A DNA stretch of 64,000 nt from Synechococcus sp. CS-1328 (GTDB taxonomy: Bacteria > Cyanobacteriota > Cyanobacteriia > PCC-6307 > Cyanobiaceae): positions 1-64,000 of the forward strand of contig NZ_JAHLYT010000070.1 of the NCBI RefSeq assembly GCF_025128095.1, given 5' to 3'. The stretch's first letter is position 1. Every line of letters begins with the position of its first letter. Positions 1-8,401 of this stretch are shown here, piece after piece. Both the position numbers and the translations under genes were made by a program. The notes under the pieces are model-generated. The model worked only from the letters and a program-made list of their open reading frames with translations. It was not told the origin of the DNA and ran no database searches.

Positions 1-122
1 CCACGCCTCTTAAACGCAGCAGCATGGGGCGGTTTGGAGCCTGCCCCTGCAGGCCGGCTCCGGGAGGCCAAACTCCCATCCTCGATACAGTTGCGTCAGT
101 GTTCATAGAGAACGTTTGACTC

Positions 123-359
123 GTGGCACAAGTAGACGAAGTCTTCTCCGCAGGAGTACGTGCCCTGCGCCATTCGGTGATTCAGCGCAAGATCAGCCAT
201 GGCGTCCAATCCCGCCAGGGTGCGATCTGCCGCAGCAGGCTGCTCACGGTCACCACCAGCCTGCGGCAACAGGGCCGTGAGATCTGGCAGTTCCTGGAGC
301 AGGCCTTGATCGCCCATCATCGCGGCGGCAAGATGCCATCGCTGTTGCCGAATCCCTGA
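123..359 (+). pseudogene. IS66-type transposase C-terminal remnant
   Basis: A 78-codon open frame reads like the extreme C-terminus of an IS66-family transposase: a basic stretch (VIQRKISHG), then SRLLTVTTSLRQQGR, then a WQFLEQA segment, ending in PSLLP. That order and the terminal PSLLP are typical of the last ~60 residues of these enzymes. The catalytic DDE core is absent, so this is a dead fragment rather than a gene. It sits beside another gene fragment at 414-611, which marks the window's left edge as eroded mobile-element territory. Bases 1-122 show nothing else I can name. The family call rests on motif memory and is moderately sure. Confidence 0.6.
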
Positions 360-413
360 ATCGGCTGTCATCGATCGTGGTGTTTGTGGCCGCTCGTTGA
401 TCAGTGATCAGGG

Positions 414-611
414 GTGGACTGCTGCGCTGCGGCGTCACGGCCCCTAAACGGGTACCACATCTTTTTGCTGGCAGACTACAACAGCTGGATGAATGCCAAG
501 GTCTTTGAGGCTGCAGAAGCGCTGAAAGCCGCAGAGCTTAATACCAACAGAGGAGCCTTCTTGGGCTCCATTCATCGAATTCCCGCGCAGCCTTCCTACC
601 GCATGTTCTGA
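414..611 (+). pseudogene. DinB-family protein N-terminal remnant
   Basis: The frame encodes FLLADYNSWMN, then VFEAAEALKAAEL, then NRGAFLGSIHRI. This pattern matches the start of DinB-family proteins (an LxxYNxWxN helix followed by RGAFFGSI). Intact proteins are roughly 160-170 residues long and bind a metal through three histidines. Here the similarity stops after about 45 residues and the frame ends at 611, so the four-helix bundle is missing. The first residues (MDCCAAASRPLNG) do not look like family sequence, which suggests junk fused to the fragment. Probably left by the same rearrangements as the neighbouring transposase tail. Confidence 0.5.
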
Positions 612-620
612 TGGCTCCGA

Positions 621-1283
621 TCAGTGCCTGAAATCCTTGTGCCGCACGGCCGCCAAAAATGCGTGCAAGCTGGCCGGATCCTTGAAGCCATCGGATCCCT
701 TGACACCGCTATTCACATCCACACCGAAGGGCTGAACCTGCTCGATCGCCTGGCCCACGTTCGAGGCATCGAGGCCGCCGGCCAGGATGAGCGGCACCGG
801 CAAGCTCGCCCGGATGCGGGCCGTGAGATGCCAGTCATGCGTCAGACCAGTGCCTCCCACCTGGCCGGTGCGGGGATTGGCGCTATCCGCCAGCAGGGCA
901 TCCACGCAGGGCGCGAAGGCTGCCGCGGCCTCAAGCGCCTCGGGACCCTGGATGTGAATGGCCTTGAGCAGCGTCAGGCCGTCGATGCGGCGGCGCAGCT
1001 CGCGCAGCCCCTGCGGCGACATCGCGCCATGCACCTGCACAACCCGCGCTCCGGTCTGCTCGATCAGCTCGATCAGGGCGGCGGGATCCTCCAGGTGTGA
1101 CACCAACACCCCACTCACGAACGGGGGCAGGGCAGCGAGGATCTGCGCCGCCAGATCCGCCGCGATGAAATCACTGCTGGCGTGCTTCTGACCCACCAGC
1201 ACGCCCACCGCATTGGCGCCGCCGTGCACCGCCAGCAGGGCATCGCTGAGGCGGCGGATGCCGCAGATCTTCACGCGCGTCAT
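621..1283 (-). CDS. trpF: phosphoribosylanthranilate isomerase TrpF
   Basis: A 220-residue protein of normal length for TrpF, the cytoplasmic (beta/alpha)8 enzyme converting N-(5-phosphoribosyl)anthranilate to CdRP in tryptophan synthesis. The N-terminus has the family hallmark VKICGI, including the catalytic cysteine at residue 7. The general-acid aspartate region is near the middle (VDALLADSANPR). Phosphate-binding loops are at LILAGGLDASNV and the C-terminal GVDVNSGVKGSDGFKD. The usual phrase is VDVSSGVE...G.KD, so the end is slightly divergent. It ends 20 bases before the M20 peptidase stop on the same strand. No other trp gene is adjacent; trpD lies 17 kb away. A second trpF elsewhere in the genome cannot be excluded. 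Confidence 0.85.
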   Translation of the reverse strand: MTRVKICGIRRLSDALLAVHGGANAVGVLVGQKHASSDFIAADLAAQILAALPPFVSGVLVSHLEDPAALIELIEQTGARVVQVHGAMSPQGLRELRRRIDGLTLLKAIHIQGPEALEAAAAFAPCVDALLADSANPRTGQVGGTGLTHDWHLTARIRASLPVPLILAGGLDASNVGQAIEQVQPFGVDVNSGVKGSDGFKDPASLHAFLAAVRHKDFRH

Positions 1284-1303
1284 GGATCAGGACCAGACAG
1301 GGC

Positions 1304-2662
1304 TCAGGGCAGGGTCTCGAGCAGGCGCACCACCAGGTAGAGCCTGGCCGGCAGGCTCTCCAGATCGGCCCACTCCTTGGGGGAGTGCAGCCCGCCGCCG
1401 ATCACACCCAGCCCTTCGAGCACGGCGGGCCTGGGGTTGCCAGGTTGGAAGGCATGGCCGGCATCGGTGCCGAATCCCATCGCCACCGCCTCCAGGGGGC
1501 GATCGAGTTCCCCAGCGATCGTCTGGGCCTGGCGCACCAGCTGCTCCGTGGCAGGGTTGCGGGGAAACGGGGGCCGCTGCAGCTGCACGGCCAGCGTCGC
1601 CGTGGTGTCTGGAACCAGAGGCGTCTGGATGATCCGGTTGATCTCCGCTTGCACCCGCGCAGGTTCCGCGGGATCACTGAAGCGCAGGTCGGCAGTGGCG
1701 CTCGCCTGGTCGGGGATCACGTTGGGGCGCTCGCCGGCGCGGATGCGGGTCCAGTGGACCGTGGTGCCCTTGGCTGAATCGCCCAGGGTCTGCAGAGCCA
1801 GGATCTGGTGGGCCAGCTCCACGGCGGCATTGCGGCCACTCTCGGGTGCAGCGCCGGCATGGGCCGCGCGGCCCTGCACCGCCAGAGTCAGGTAGGCAAT
1901 GCCCTTGGTGGCCTCGATCACCGCATCCATGGGGCTGGGCTCGAACGACAGCACCACATCCTGTTGGCGGGCCAGGCGGGCGATCAGATCCGCCGATCCC
2001 CGCGAGCCGATCTCCTCGTCGGGGTTGAACAGCACCGTGATCGTGGCGAAATCGCGGACGTTCCGTTCGGCCGCCAGCTCCAGGGCCTGCAGGATGATCA
2101 CGGCCCCGCCCTTGGCATCTACCACACCGGGGCCGTAAGCGCGATTCCCCTCCAGCCGAAAGGGGCGCCGGCTCGCCTCCCCCTCCGGGAACACGGTGTC
2201 GTAGTGGACCATCAGCAGGATCCGGCGGCTGCCGGTGCCTCGGATGCGGCCCACCACGATGTCTCCCACGGACGGCTTGGCCGGCAGACGCTCCACCTCC
2301 GCACCGAGGCGGCGCAGTCGGTTCGCCAGCAGGGTCGCCACCCGATCAAGCCCGTCCTGCTGGCCGCTGCCGCTGTCGATCGCCACCAGGCTGCGCAGAT
2401 CCTCAAGGAAGGCCTGGGTTCGTGCCTCGGTGCTTCGAACCATGGCCTGATCGGCCGAGGTCGCCGGGGAGGCCCCGCTGTGGGGTGCGGGCGCCTTGAT
2501 CTGGCTGAAGGCCGGCAGGGGCAGAAGCAGCGTCACCAACCCGGCCAGAACGGCCAGGGCCCCGAGAGTCCTGCTCCGGCAGGAGCTGCTGCTCCGCCTG
2601 TGTTCATCAACCCTGTAGGGGGCGGGTGCTTGGGCCATCACTGTCAACAAAGGAGTTGTCAT
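1304..2662 (-). CDS. secreted M20-family metallopeptidase (glutamate carboxypeptidase type)
   Basis: A zinc-dependent exopeptidase of the M20/carboxypeptidase G2 type, 452 residues. A hydrophobic stretch ending LPLPAFSQ within the first ~60 residues is a signal peptide, so the enzyme should act in the periplasm. Metal and catalytic motifs are complete: VHYDTVFPEG (His, Asp), GPGVVDAKGG (bridging Asp), FNPDEEIGS (Glu-Glu), SFEPSP, and a late histidine in GGLHSPKEW. The dimerisation domain shows AAHAGAAPESGRNA. Start chosen at 2662 because this ATG overlaps the upstream channel gene's TGA as ATGA, implying translational coupling; an ATG at 2686 would lie inside that gene. Family members cleave C-terminal glutamate or similar amino acids; the substrate here is unknown. 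Confidence 0.85.
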   Translation of the reverse strand: MTTPLLTVMAQAPAPYRVDEHRRSSSSCRSRTLGALAVLAGLVTLLLPLPAFSQIKAPAPHSGASPATSADQAMVRSTEARTQAFLEDLRSLVAIDSGSGQQDGLDRVATLLANRLRRLGAEVERLPAKPSVGDIVVGRIRGTGSRRILLMVHYDTVFPEGEASRRPFRLEGNRAYGPGVVDAKGGAVIILQALELAAERNVRDFATITVLFNPDEEIGSRGSADLIARLARQQDVVLSFEPSPMDAVIEATKGIAYLTLAVQGRAAHAGAAPESGRNAAVELAHQILALQTLGDSAKGTTVHWTRIRAGERPNVIPDQASATADLRFSDPAEPARVQAEINRIIQTPLVPDTTATLAVQLQRPPFPRNPATEQLVRQAQTIAGELDRPLEAVAMGFGTDAGHAFQPGNPRPAVLEGLGVIGGGLHSPKEWADLESLPARLYLVVRLLETLP

Positions 2663-3981
2663 CCGCCTGGCGGCAAGCTCACCCAACAGAGCCAGATGCT
2701 CAGGCCACTGATCAACACCATGGCCAGGGGCCAGATGTCATCGAGGCGATGCAGCCGCTGCTGCAGGATCTCCTTGCCTTCCCCATCGGGCATGGCCTCC
2801 ATGTCGGCGTAGCGGCGGCCGATCCAGATCACCAGCACAAAGGCCATCAGAGTGATCACGTAGGCCACGACGTACACCTGGTCAAGAAAGGTGAGGAACG
2901 GCAGCTGGGGCAACTCCGCGCGGTAGGTCTGCTGCAGAAACACCAGGGTCAGCAGCACCGTGACCGGGATACTGGCGCGGGCATCCTGTTCATCGGGCCG
3001 CACTTTGAATACAAGGAGCACCATCACCATAAGCACCGCCAGGGGCAACAGCAGGCGCCAGAAGGCGGCCCAGGCGGAGATGCCGAAGGAGATGTCGAAC
3101 ACCACCTGGCTGTAATCATTCTCGGCACCGCCCAGGCCGAAGTTGGTGGCGTAGTGGTGCCGGTATTCCGCGATCGACCAGCCCCGGTTGAGCCAGCCGA
3201 TGATGCCGGCATAGAGCCCCATCCCACTGTTCTGAAGATCCGGTTCGAGCCGGAGGCTGGTGTAGTCGAGGCCGCCATCAACATCCTCGACCTCCAGCAC
3301 CAGGGGCAGACTCACGGTCATGAACGGAAAGTGGCGGAAGCTGGCACGGTCGATGTAAAAGCGCCCGAGGTAGTTGAACAACTGGTAAAAGCTGCCATCA
3401 GCAAGGCGTACCGGACGTTCGACCAGGGGACGCAGCACCGGATCGGCATTGGACAGCAGGCCGTTGAGCAGGGTGAAGCGGCGGTCGATGCTGGTGTTCT
3501 GCGCATCGAAATAGCGCTGTAACGGCTCGTCCCAGCGCAGCCACACGTAGCCATTGGACGAATAGCTGGGGATGTTCAGTTCGAGGTCGTAGGTGCTGTT
3601 GGCATACACCCCCACCTGCACATGGTTCGCGGCCCGTTCCAGAGCCACCTGGTCCTCGCGGGCTTCCGTCGCGTTCAACCGCTCACCGCGCAGGGAAGTC
3701 CACCCAGCCTTGGCCAGCAGGGCCGGATCGGTGCTGAGGGCCCGGGAGGCCGAGGACAGCCGCAGCGAATCACGGTTGCGCACCTGGGCGACATCGATCC
3801 GCATCAGGCCCAGAATCACCAGGGCGATGGCGAGAACAACGGACCCAATGGCCAGACCATTCCAACGCTTTCGCCGTCGACCGAGTGCCCTGCCTTCGGA
3901 ACCTCGCGGTTCTGGACCTCGCAGTTCTGGACCTGGCGGTTCCGGAAGATCGGACTCGGGCAAGGGCTCATCGGAGTGCAT
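2659..3981 (-). CDS. pentameric ligand-gated ion channel homologue (GLIC/ELIC-like)
   Basis: A 440-residue protein with the layout of prokaryotic Cys-loop-type channels. Residues 42-60 form an N-terminal signal anchor. A beta-rich extracytoplasmic domain covers about 65-300, followed by four membrane segments: M1 303-326, M2 335-353, M3 366-388, M4 415-435. FRHFPF at 215-220 followed by SLPLVLEVED matches the RRYPFDSQTLHIYLI region of GLIC (the cysteine-less Cys-loop), and M1 follows after the expected spacing. The first ~40 residues are a Pro/Glu/Gly-rich cytosolic tail, unusual for the family. Start 3981 leaves 31 bases to the divergent binding-protein gene; an ATG at 4035 would overlap it. 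The last codons overlap the peptidase start. Ligand and ion selectivity cannot be read from sequence. Confidence 0.75.
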   Translation of the reverse strand: MHSDEPLPESDLPEPPGPELRGPEPRGSEGRALGRRRKRWNGLAIGSVVLAIALVILGLMRIDVAQVRNRDSLRLSSASRALSTDPALLAKAGWTSLRGERLNATEAREDQVALERAANHVQVGVYANSTYDLELNIPSYSSNGYVWLRWDEPLQRYFDAQNTSIDRRFTLLNGLLSNADPVLRPLVERPVRLADGSFYQLFNYLGRFYIDRASFRHFPFMTVSLPLVLEVEDVDGGLDYTSLRLEPDLQNSGMGLYAGIIGWLNRGWSIAEYRHHYATNFGLGGAENDYSQVVFDISFGISAWAAFWRLLLPLAVLMVMVLLVFKVRPDEQDARASIPVTVLLTLVFLQQTYRAELPQLPFLTFLDQVYVVAYVITLMAFVLVIWIGRRYADMEAMPDGEGKEILQQRLHRLDDIWPLAMVLISGLSIWLCWVSLPPGG

Positions 3982-4012
3982 TGGCGCCTTCCCACCACGC
4001 CTGACCCTAGGG

Positions 4013-5212
4013 ATGACCGGCAGCACTGCCGGCAAGGCAGCCCTGGCCCTGCTCGTCCTTCCCCTGGCTGCCCTGCTGCCGAACTTGCTGCGCCTGCCCT
4101 CGATGGCGACCGCAGTGCCAGCAACAATCTCCGGTGCTTCGGGATCGGCAGCAAGCGGACCGGAGCTGGTGCTGGGTCAGTCAGCGCCCTTCAGTGGACC
4201 CTCAGCCCAGCTGGGCCAGGAGTACCGGCTCGGCGCCCAGGCCTGGTTCGCGGAGGTCAACCGCCGCGGTGGGATCCATGGACGCCGGATCCGCCTGGTG
4301 AGCCACGACGACCGCTACGAACCGGAACTGACCCGCCGCAACACCGACAGGCTGATCCAGCAGGACAAGGTCCTGGCCCTGTTCGGCTACGTCGGCACCC
4401 CCACCGTGAAGGCCGTGTTGCCGATGCTGGAGCGCGACCACATCCCCCTGGTCGCCCCCCTGACCGGGGCGATGCTGCTGCGGGAGCCTCGGCAGCCGCT
4501 GGTGTTCAACCTGCGGGCCAGCTACCAGGCAGAACTCGACCTGATCGTCGATGCCCTGGTACGGGCCGGCCGGCACCGGATCGCCGTGCTGCACCAGAAC
4601 GATGCCTTCGGCGACGACGGACTGGCCGCCACGCGGCGGGCCCTGCAGCGCCATGGACTCCAGCCGCTGGCCACGGCCGGCGTGGAGCGCAACTCCAGCG
4701 CCACCAAGGCAGCGGCCCGCATCCTGCAGGCGGCCAATCCCAGCGGGGTGGTGATCATCAGCTCCTACCCCGGTGCGGCGGCCATCAGCCGCGACCTGTT
4801 GAACCTGGGCAGCAAGGCGCAGCTGATGACGGTCTCCTTCGTGGGCACCCGGGCCCTGCAGCAGGCCCTGCCCGATGGCCAGTCCAGTGGAATCGGCATC
4901 AGCCAGGTGGTGCCCTTCCCCTGGAACCGCCGAATCCCGGTGGTGGCGGAGTACCAGAGGCTGATGCAGCGGCAGGCCACCGAGCCCCAATACGGCTTCA
5001 CGAGCCTGGAGGGGTTCCTCGCCGCCCGCCTGATCAGCGAAGGTCTGCAGCGGGCCGGGCCCAACCCGAGTCGCAAGGGGCTGGCCCAGGCCCTGGAATC
5101 GATGGGGCGCGTGGACCTGGGCGGCTTTTCCCTGGAACTGAGCCCCACCGATCGGCAAGCCAGCGACTTCGTGGAGCTGACCTACCTGGGCTCCCAGACG
5201 TGGGAGCCCTGA
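4013..5212 (+). CDS. periplasmic amino-acid-type substrate-binding protein (Peripla_BP_6)
   Basis: A 399-residue exported type I periplasmic binding protein of the branched-chain amino acid/amide (LivJ/UrtA) class. A signal peptide (ALALLVLPLAALL) covers about residues 9-21. The mature part opens with LVLGQSAPFSGPSAQLG, followed by GAQAWFAEVNRRGGIHGR and LVSHDDRYEP, all typical of the first lobe. VLHQNDAFGDDGL marks the second lobe. Start at 4013 precedes the signal peptide; longer readings of the frame run back into the divergent channel gene. No ABC permease or ATPase genes are beside it, so it may not feed a transporter. The neighbours are a ligand-gated channel homologue and a secreted peptidase, so a sensory role is an alternative. 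Confidence 0.85.
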   Translation: MTGSTAGKAALALLVLPLAALLPNLLRLPSMATAVPATISGASGSAASGPELVLGQSAPFSGPSAQLGQEYRLGAQAWFAEVNRRGGIHGRRIRLVSHDDRYEPELTRRNTDRLIQQDKVLALFGYVGTPTVKAVLPMLERDHIPLVAPLTGAMLLREPRQPLVFNLRASYQAELDLIVDALVRAGRHRIAVLHQNDAFGDDGLAATRRALQRHGLQPLATAGVERNSSATKAAARILQAANPSGVVIISSYPGAAAISRDLLNLGSKAQLMTVSFVGTRALQQALPDGQSSGIGISQVVPFPWNRRIPVVAEYQRLMQRQATEPQYGFTSLEGFLAARLISEGLQRAGPNPSRKGLAQALESMGRVDLGGFSLELSPTDRQASDFVELTYLGSQTWEP

Positions 5213-5351
5213 TCTAAGGAGGTGTGAGGTCGTCAGGGTCGGGGTGTCACCGCCCGTCCCAAGACCTAACCCCTCATGCATCGCCACCCCAATGCTCGAC
5301 TCACACCCTTGAGCCGAGAACGCGGCTGATCCGCCGACAACTCAATAAGGG

Positions 5352-5621
5352 TTGCCCCTGAAGACCCATGCAGGTGAGGCTGGTATCAGTCTGCGTACGG
5401 CTTACAAGTGGCTGGTGCGGTTCCGTCACGGTGGTTCAGCGGCACTGGTGGCATCAGCGCTGCACCCTTCGTCGAATCGCCAAAGCCGTCTCGATGCCGC
5501 TCGTCACCGTTGTGGCGGCCTACAACAAGAGCAAGGCCCCCTTCAACTGGATCGCGACGGGGAATCTATCCTGGAGAAGCTCAAGCGACTTTGCTCACAA
5601 ATCTCTGGGACGGGACACTAA
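5352..5621 (+). pseudogene. IS481-type transposase N-terminal remnant, frameshifted
   Basis: One frame reads AGISLRTAYKWLVRFRHGG, the helix-turn-helix at the start of IS481-family transposases. Similarity then jumps to a second frame (TLRRIAKAVSMPLVTVV), matching the next family block. The catalytic domain is absent. It lies just right of the binding-protein gene and just left of the phosphatase, marking one edge of an inserted segment. Bases 5213-5351 between it and the upstream gene show no gene; they may include an element end, but I could not define a terminal repeat. Confidence 0.55.
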
Positions 5622-5631
5622 ATGCCTGTTT

Positions 5632-6906
5632 TTATTTGCGCCGATTGACAACAAGGATGGTGATATCATCGGACCGCTCAGCTCCATCAACAAAAGCATG
5701 AACGTCGTCTAGTATTTTTGCGGCTATTTCATTTGCTGTCTCACATGTGTGACCATTGATAAGATTCAGAAGTCTTTCATCTCCATATAACTCACTGAGT
5801 TGGTTCATGGCCTCCGTAACCCCGTCAGAATAGAGAATCAGTGTCTCACCTTGATCGAGTATAATGGATAAAGGACTGAAGAAAGCGTTGTCGAAAACGC
5901 CGAGAGGCTGCCCTCCAGGTGGCTGGTACGAGGCAAAACCAGCAGAATTAACAGCTATTGGCTGGCTGTGACCTCCTTGAGCATATGACACAAGGCCTGT
6001 CTGGGGGTCATAGATGCCGAGGATAATAGTAACGAAGAGATAAGCAGCATTCTGGTTGACAAGTTCTTGATTAACTAATTTCAGGATCTCTGCAGGATCA
6101 GAGGTGGTCTTTGAGATACCGCGGATCAAGGTCTTTGTTACAGCCATAAAAAGGCCAGCTGCTACACCCTTCCCTGAAACATCGCCAACAAGGAAAAAGA
6201 TGCGTCCGTCAGCTGACTCGAAGAAGTCATAGAGATCGCCACTCACTTCAAGTGCTGGCTTGATTGTGGCAAAGAGATCCAAGTCACCCGGCCTCCTACA
6301 GATGGGAAAGTTGGTAGGCAGAAGTCCCTCCTGTAGTTCCCTTGCTAAATCAAGATCTCTTTGAACCAAGGCGCGATCAAGTGCCGCTTGATGTGACTGA
6401 ATACGGACGAGGGCAGACGAGACCATAAGTGCAAAGTACTCAATAAGAAGTTCATCACGATCGGAGAATGAAGCACGACCAACTGGATTTAGAAATTCAA
6501 TTGCCCCTATACAGTTATCACCATCTAGCAAGGGAGCCGCAATTAAAGCACGAGTTGTCCAACCCGTTTTCTCATCGGCCCCGCCAAAGAATCTACTGTC
6601 TTTTGACACATCATCAACACGTACTATCGTTTTGTCTGTCATCGCGCTTCCAACAACACCTTGCCCCTCAGGAATCCTGAACGAACTCATCTTGGCGGCC
6701 GCACCTCCCTGCGCGGAGTGAATCATCAGGTCTCCGGTTACCGGCTCTGGTAGAAATATCGAACAAGCTTCACAGTTCATCCATGGTCTACTTTCAACCA
6801 GAATACGCTGTAGCAGTCCATCTAGATTCGGTTCCCTTACGATTTGACCAGCGAGCGCAAAAAGCAAGGCAAAGTCACTTGCAGAGGGATGGTTGAGCTT
6901 GCTCAT
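5632..6906 (-). CDS. GAF-domain PP2C (SpoIIE/RsbU-type) serine phosphatase
   Basis: 424 residues. An N-terminal GAF sensor domain spans about 15-170 (CSIFLPEP, then IAAPLLDGDNCIGAIEFLN). A helical linker (ALVQRDLDLARELQEGLLP) follows, then a SpoIIE-type PP2C domain. Metal-site motifs are intact: VSGDLYDFF, LVGDVSGKGVAAGLFM, YAQGGHSQP, and LYSDGVTEAMN near the end. Such enzymes dephosphorylate STAS anti-sigma-antagonists in partner-switching signalling, with GAF gating activity. The only STAS protein in this window is 14 kb away (20497-20883), so pairing is speculative. Base use is clearly AT-richer than its neighbours, and transposase remnants lie on both sides, so recent acquisition is likely. 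Confidence 0.9.
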   Translation of the reverse strand: MSKLNHPSASDFALLFALAGQIVREPNLDGLLQRILVESRPWMNCEACSIFLPEPVTGDLMIHSAQGGAAAKMSSFRIPEGQGVVGSAMTDKTIVRVDDVSKDSRFFGGADEKTGWTTRALIAAPLLDGDNCIGAIEFLNPVGRASFSDRDELLIEYFALMVSSALVRIQSHQAALDRALVQRDLDLARELQEGLLPTNFPICRRPGDLDLFATIKPALEVSGDLYDFFESADGRIFFLVGDVSGKGVAAGLFMAVTKTLIRGISKTTSDPAEILKLVNQELVNQNAAYLFVTIILGIYDPQTGLVSYAQGGHSQPIAVNSAGFASYQPPGGQPLGVFDNAFFSPLSIILDQGETLILYSDGVTEAMNQLSELYGDERLLNLINGHTCETANEIAAKILDDVHAFVDGAERSDDITILVVNRRK

Positions 6907-7279
6907 CAGTCAAGATGGAATGATTAAAGAAATGTTAGCGTTAAGTGCGAAGATTCAACATTAAAGCTACCGCCCACAGCGGCTTGTGGAATATATGTAG
7001 CACTTGGCCAAACGCAAGGTTATAAAGACGTTTGCATTTGCAGTAATCAATGACCGCGTGGCAAGCCACCTCAAACAGTCCCAGAACAGGCTGACCAGCA
7101 ATGCATACATACCACAAAGAAGCCATGATTACCAGCCTGCGACGCTAGTGTGTGGTCCCGGAATAGCAACCAGAATAAGAAGTGTCTTTTGAGATGCTGC
7201 GTGGCGCTTGGTCGTCCGATGCCTCCACTGGTCTTCAGCGAGGACTAGGTTCAACAGTTGCAGGCCCTCCTCGCTGCCG
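6907..7279. other. AT-richer intergenic segment without a supported gene
   Basis: About 370 bases between the phosphatase start and the next transposase remnant. Short open frames occur on both strands, but none has recognisable motifs or a convincing ribosome site. The low GC continues from the phosphatase gene, consistent with the same imported segment. The phosphatase promoter should lie at the left end, but I could not assign its elements. Confidence 0.5.
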
Positions 7280-7510
7280 CATTCGATCGTGCAGCGCGCC
7301 CAGATCGTCTTGGCCTGCGGATCCGGCGAAACCAACACCGCTATCGCCAAGCGCATGGGGCTGGCAGGGATGACAGTCGGCAAGTGGCGCAAGCGTGATC
7401 GGGAGCTGGGCCGCTGGAAGGGCTGCATGACGAGCTCCGTCCCGGCCGGCCTCGCACCTATGAGGGCGACAAGGTGACCGTGGTGATCAACCGGGTACTG
7501 AGACCCTAAC
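7280..7510 (+). pseudogene. IS630-type transposase N-terminal remnant
   Basis: The frame reads VQRAQIVLACGSGETNTAIA, then KRMGLAGMTVGKWRKR. This is the helix-turn-helix of IS630-family (Tc1/mariner-like) transposases. After WRKRDRELG the similarity shifts frame and continues as LHDELRPGRPRTYEGDKV. Only the first third of a transposase is present and it is frameshifted. It forms the right boundary of the AT-richer island carrying the phosphatase. Confidence 0.6.
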
Positions 7511-7609
7511 AGTGCCCCGGTGGCTGCAGATCTTCTCAGGGCAGCCGCACTGGCAGAAGCACTACTGAGGTGGGTGCTGAACGCTGAACTAAATGGTGAG
7601 AAAGCACAG

Positions 7610-8365
7610 CTACTCCGCCACAGACCAGACGGTGATCTGATCCACCAGCCGTTCCATCGCCCGTTGCCGGGCAGGATCGTCGGCCCAGGCGCCCAGCAGT
7701 TGCTTGCGCAGGCCGCCGCTGGCGGGGGTGAGGTGGTCGCCGGGCAGCTCCAGCAGCTCGGAGGCATCCCCCGGCCGCGCCTGCAGCACCCCCAGCAAGC
7801 GGTTGCTCTGATCAATGCCGTCGCGGTTAAACCGGACCAGCAGGTTGCGCGGCTGGCGGTACGTGGCCCCAACCTGGAGCAGGGTTTCCTCCGGCGAGGG
7901 ACTGAATTCACTGCGGAACTTGAATTGTTGCCCCAGTTCCGCCAGCAAAGGCACCGAACGCTCCGCCGAGAAGTTGTTGAAGCTCAGGGCCACCAGAGCG
8001 TCACAGCGACGGCCACCATCCGGGGCGAGCAGATGCAGCTTGCAGCCGAGGCTGTGACCCAGCCGCAGCAAGGGACTGGCAGCCGAACCCGGGGTAGAAG
8101 AAGCGGCTGCAGGGGTGTCATCGCCGCATCGGGCCTGACGGAATAACCGCCAGGCGGCACTGGCCTGAGCCTGATGGTCAAACCCCGGCACATAGCTCCA
8201 GGCATGCACACGCCAGTTGCGGGCTGCCAGGGCCTCGAGAAAGCGCCGATAGCTGAGCTGGGGGGTAGCCGCCAGATAACTGCCGCCGATGAACTCGATC
8301 AGCCCCCTGGGCCGACCGGCCGGCTCCAGCTGCCAGAGCTCTCCCTGCTGCTTCCATCGAGCCAT
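7610..8365 (-). CDS. DUF1350 family alpha/beta-hydrolase-like protein
   Basis: 251 residues matching the DUF1350 family of cyanobacteria and plastids, soluble proteins with an alpha/beta hydrolase fold. Diagnostic stretches are LIEFIGGSYLAATPQLSYR near the N-terminus, VHAWSYVPGFDHQAQA, the nucleophile-elbow-like LGHSLGCKLHLL near residue 117, and ALSFNNFSAERSVP. A late histidine in ELPGDHLTPA could complete a catalytic triad. No substrate is established. It is on the same strand as the peroxiredoxin gene upstream, 36 bases away, so the two are probably co-transcribed. Between residues 80 and 110 there is an extra Ala/Ser/Pro-rich insertion. Confidence 0.85.
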   Translation of the reverse strand: MARWKQQGELWQLEPAGRPRGLIEFIGGSYLAATPQLSYRRFLEALAARNWRVHAWSYVPGFDHQAQASAAWRLFRQARCGDDTPAAASSTPGSAASPLLRLGHSLGCKLHLLAPDGGRRCDALVALSFNNFSAERSVPLLAELGQQFKFRSEFSPSPEETLLQVGATYRQPRNLLVRFNRDGIDQSNRLLGVLQARPGDASELLELPGDHLTPASGGLRKQLLGAWADDPARQRAMERLVDQITVWSVAE

Positions 8366-8401
8366 CCCGGCTGCTCCTGTTGATGACCGACAACCCTTGC
8401 C

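Noticed and set aside
2626-3522. 298-codon plus-strand frame antisense to the channel
   Set aside because: His/Gln-rich antisense shadow without any domain.
7129-7911. 260-codon minus-strand frame spanning the IS630 remnant and the DUF1350 gene
   Set aside because: Joins unrelated sequence; the DUF1350 frame and the transposase frame explain the region.
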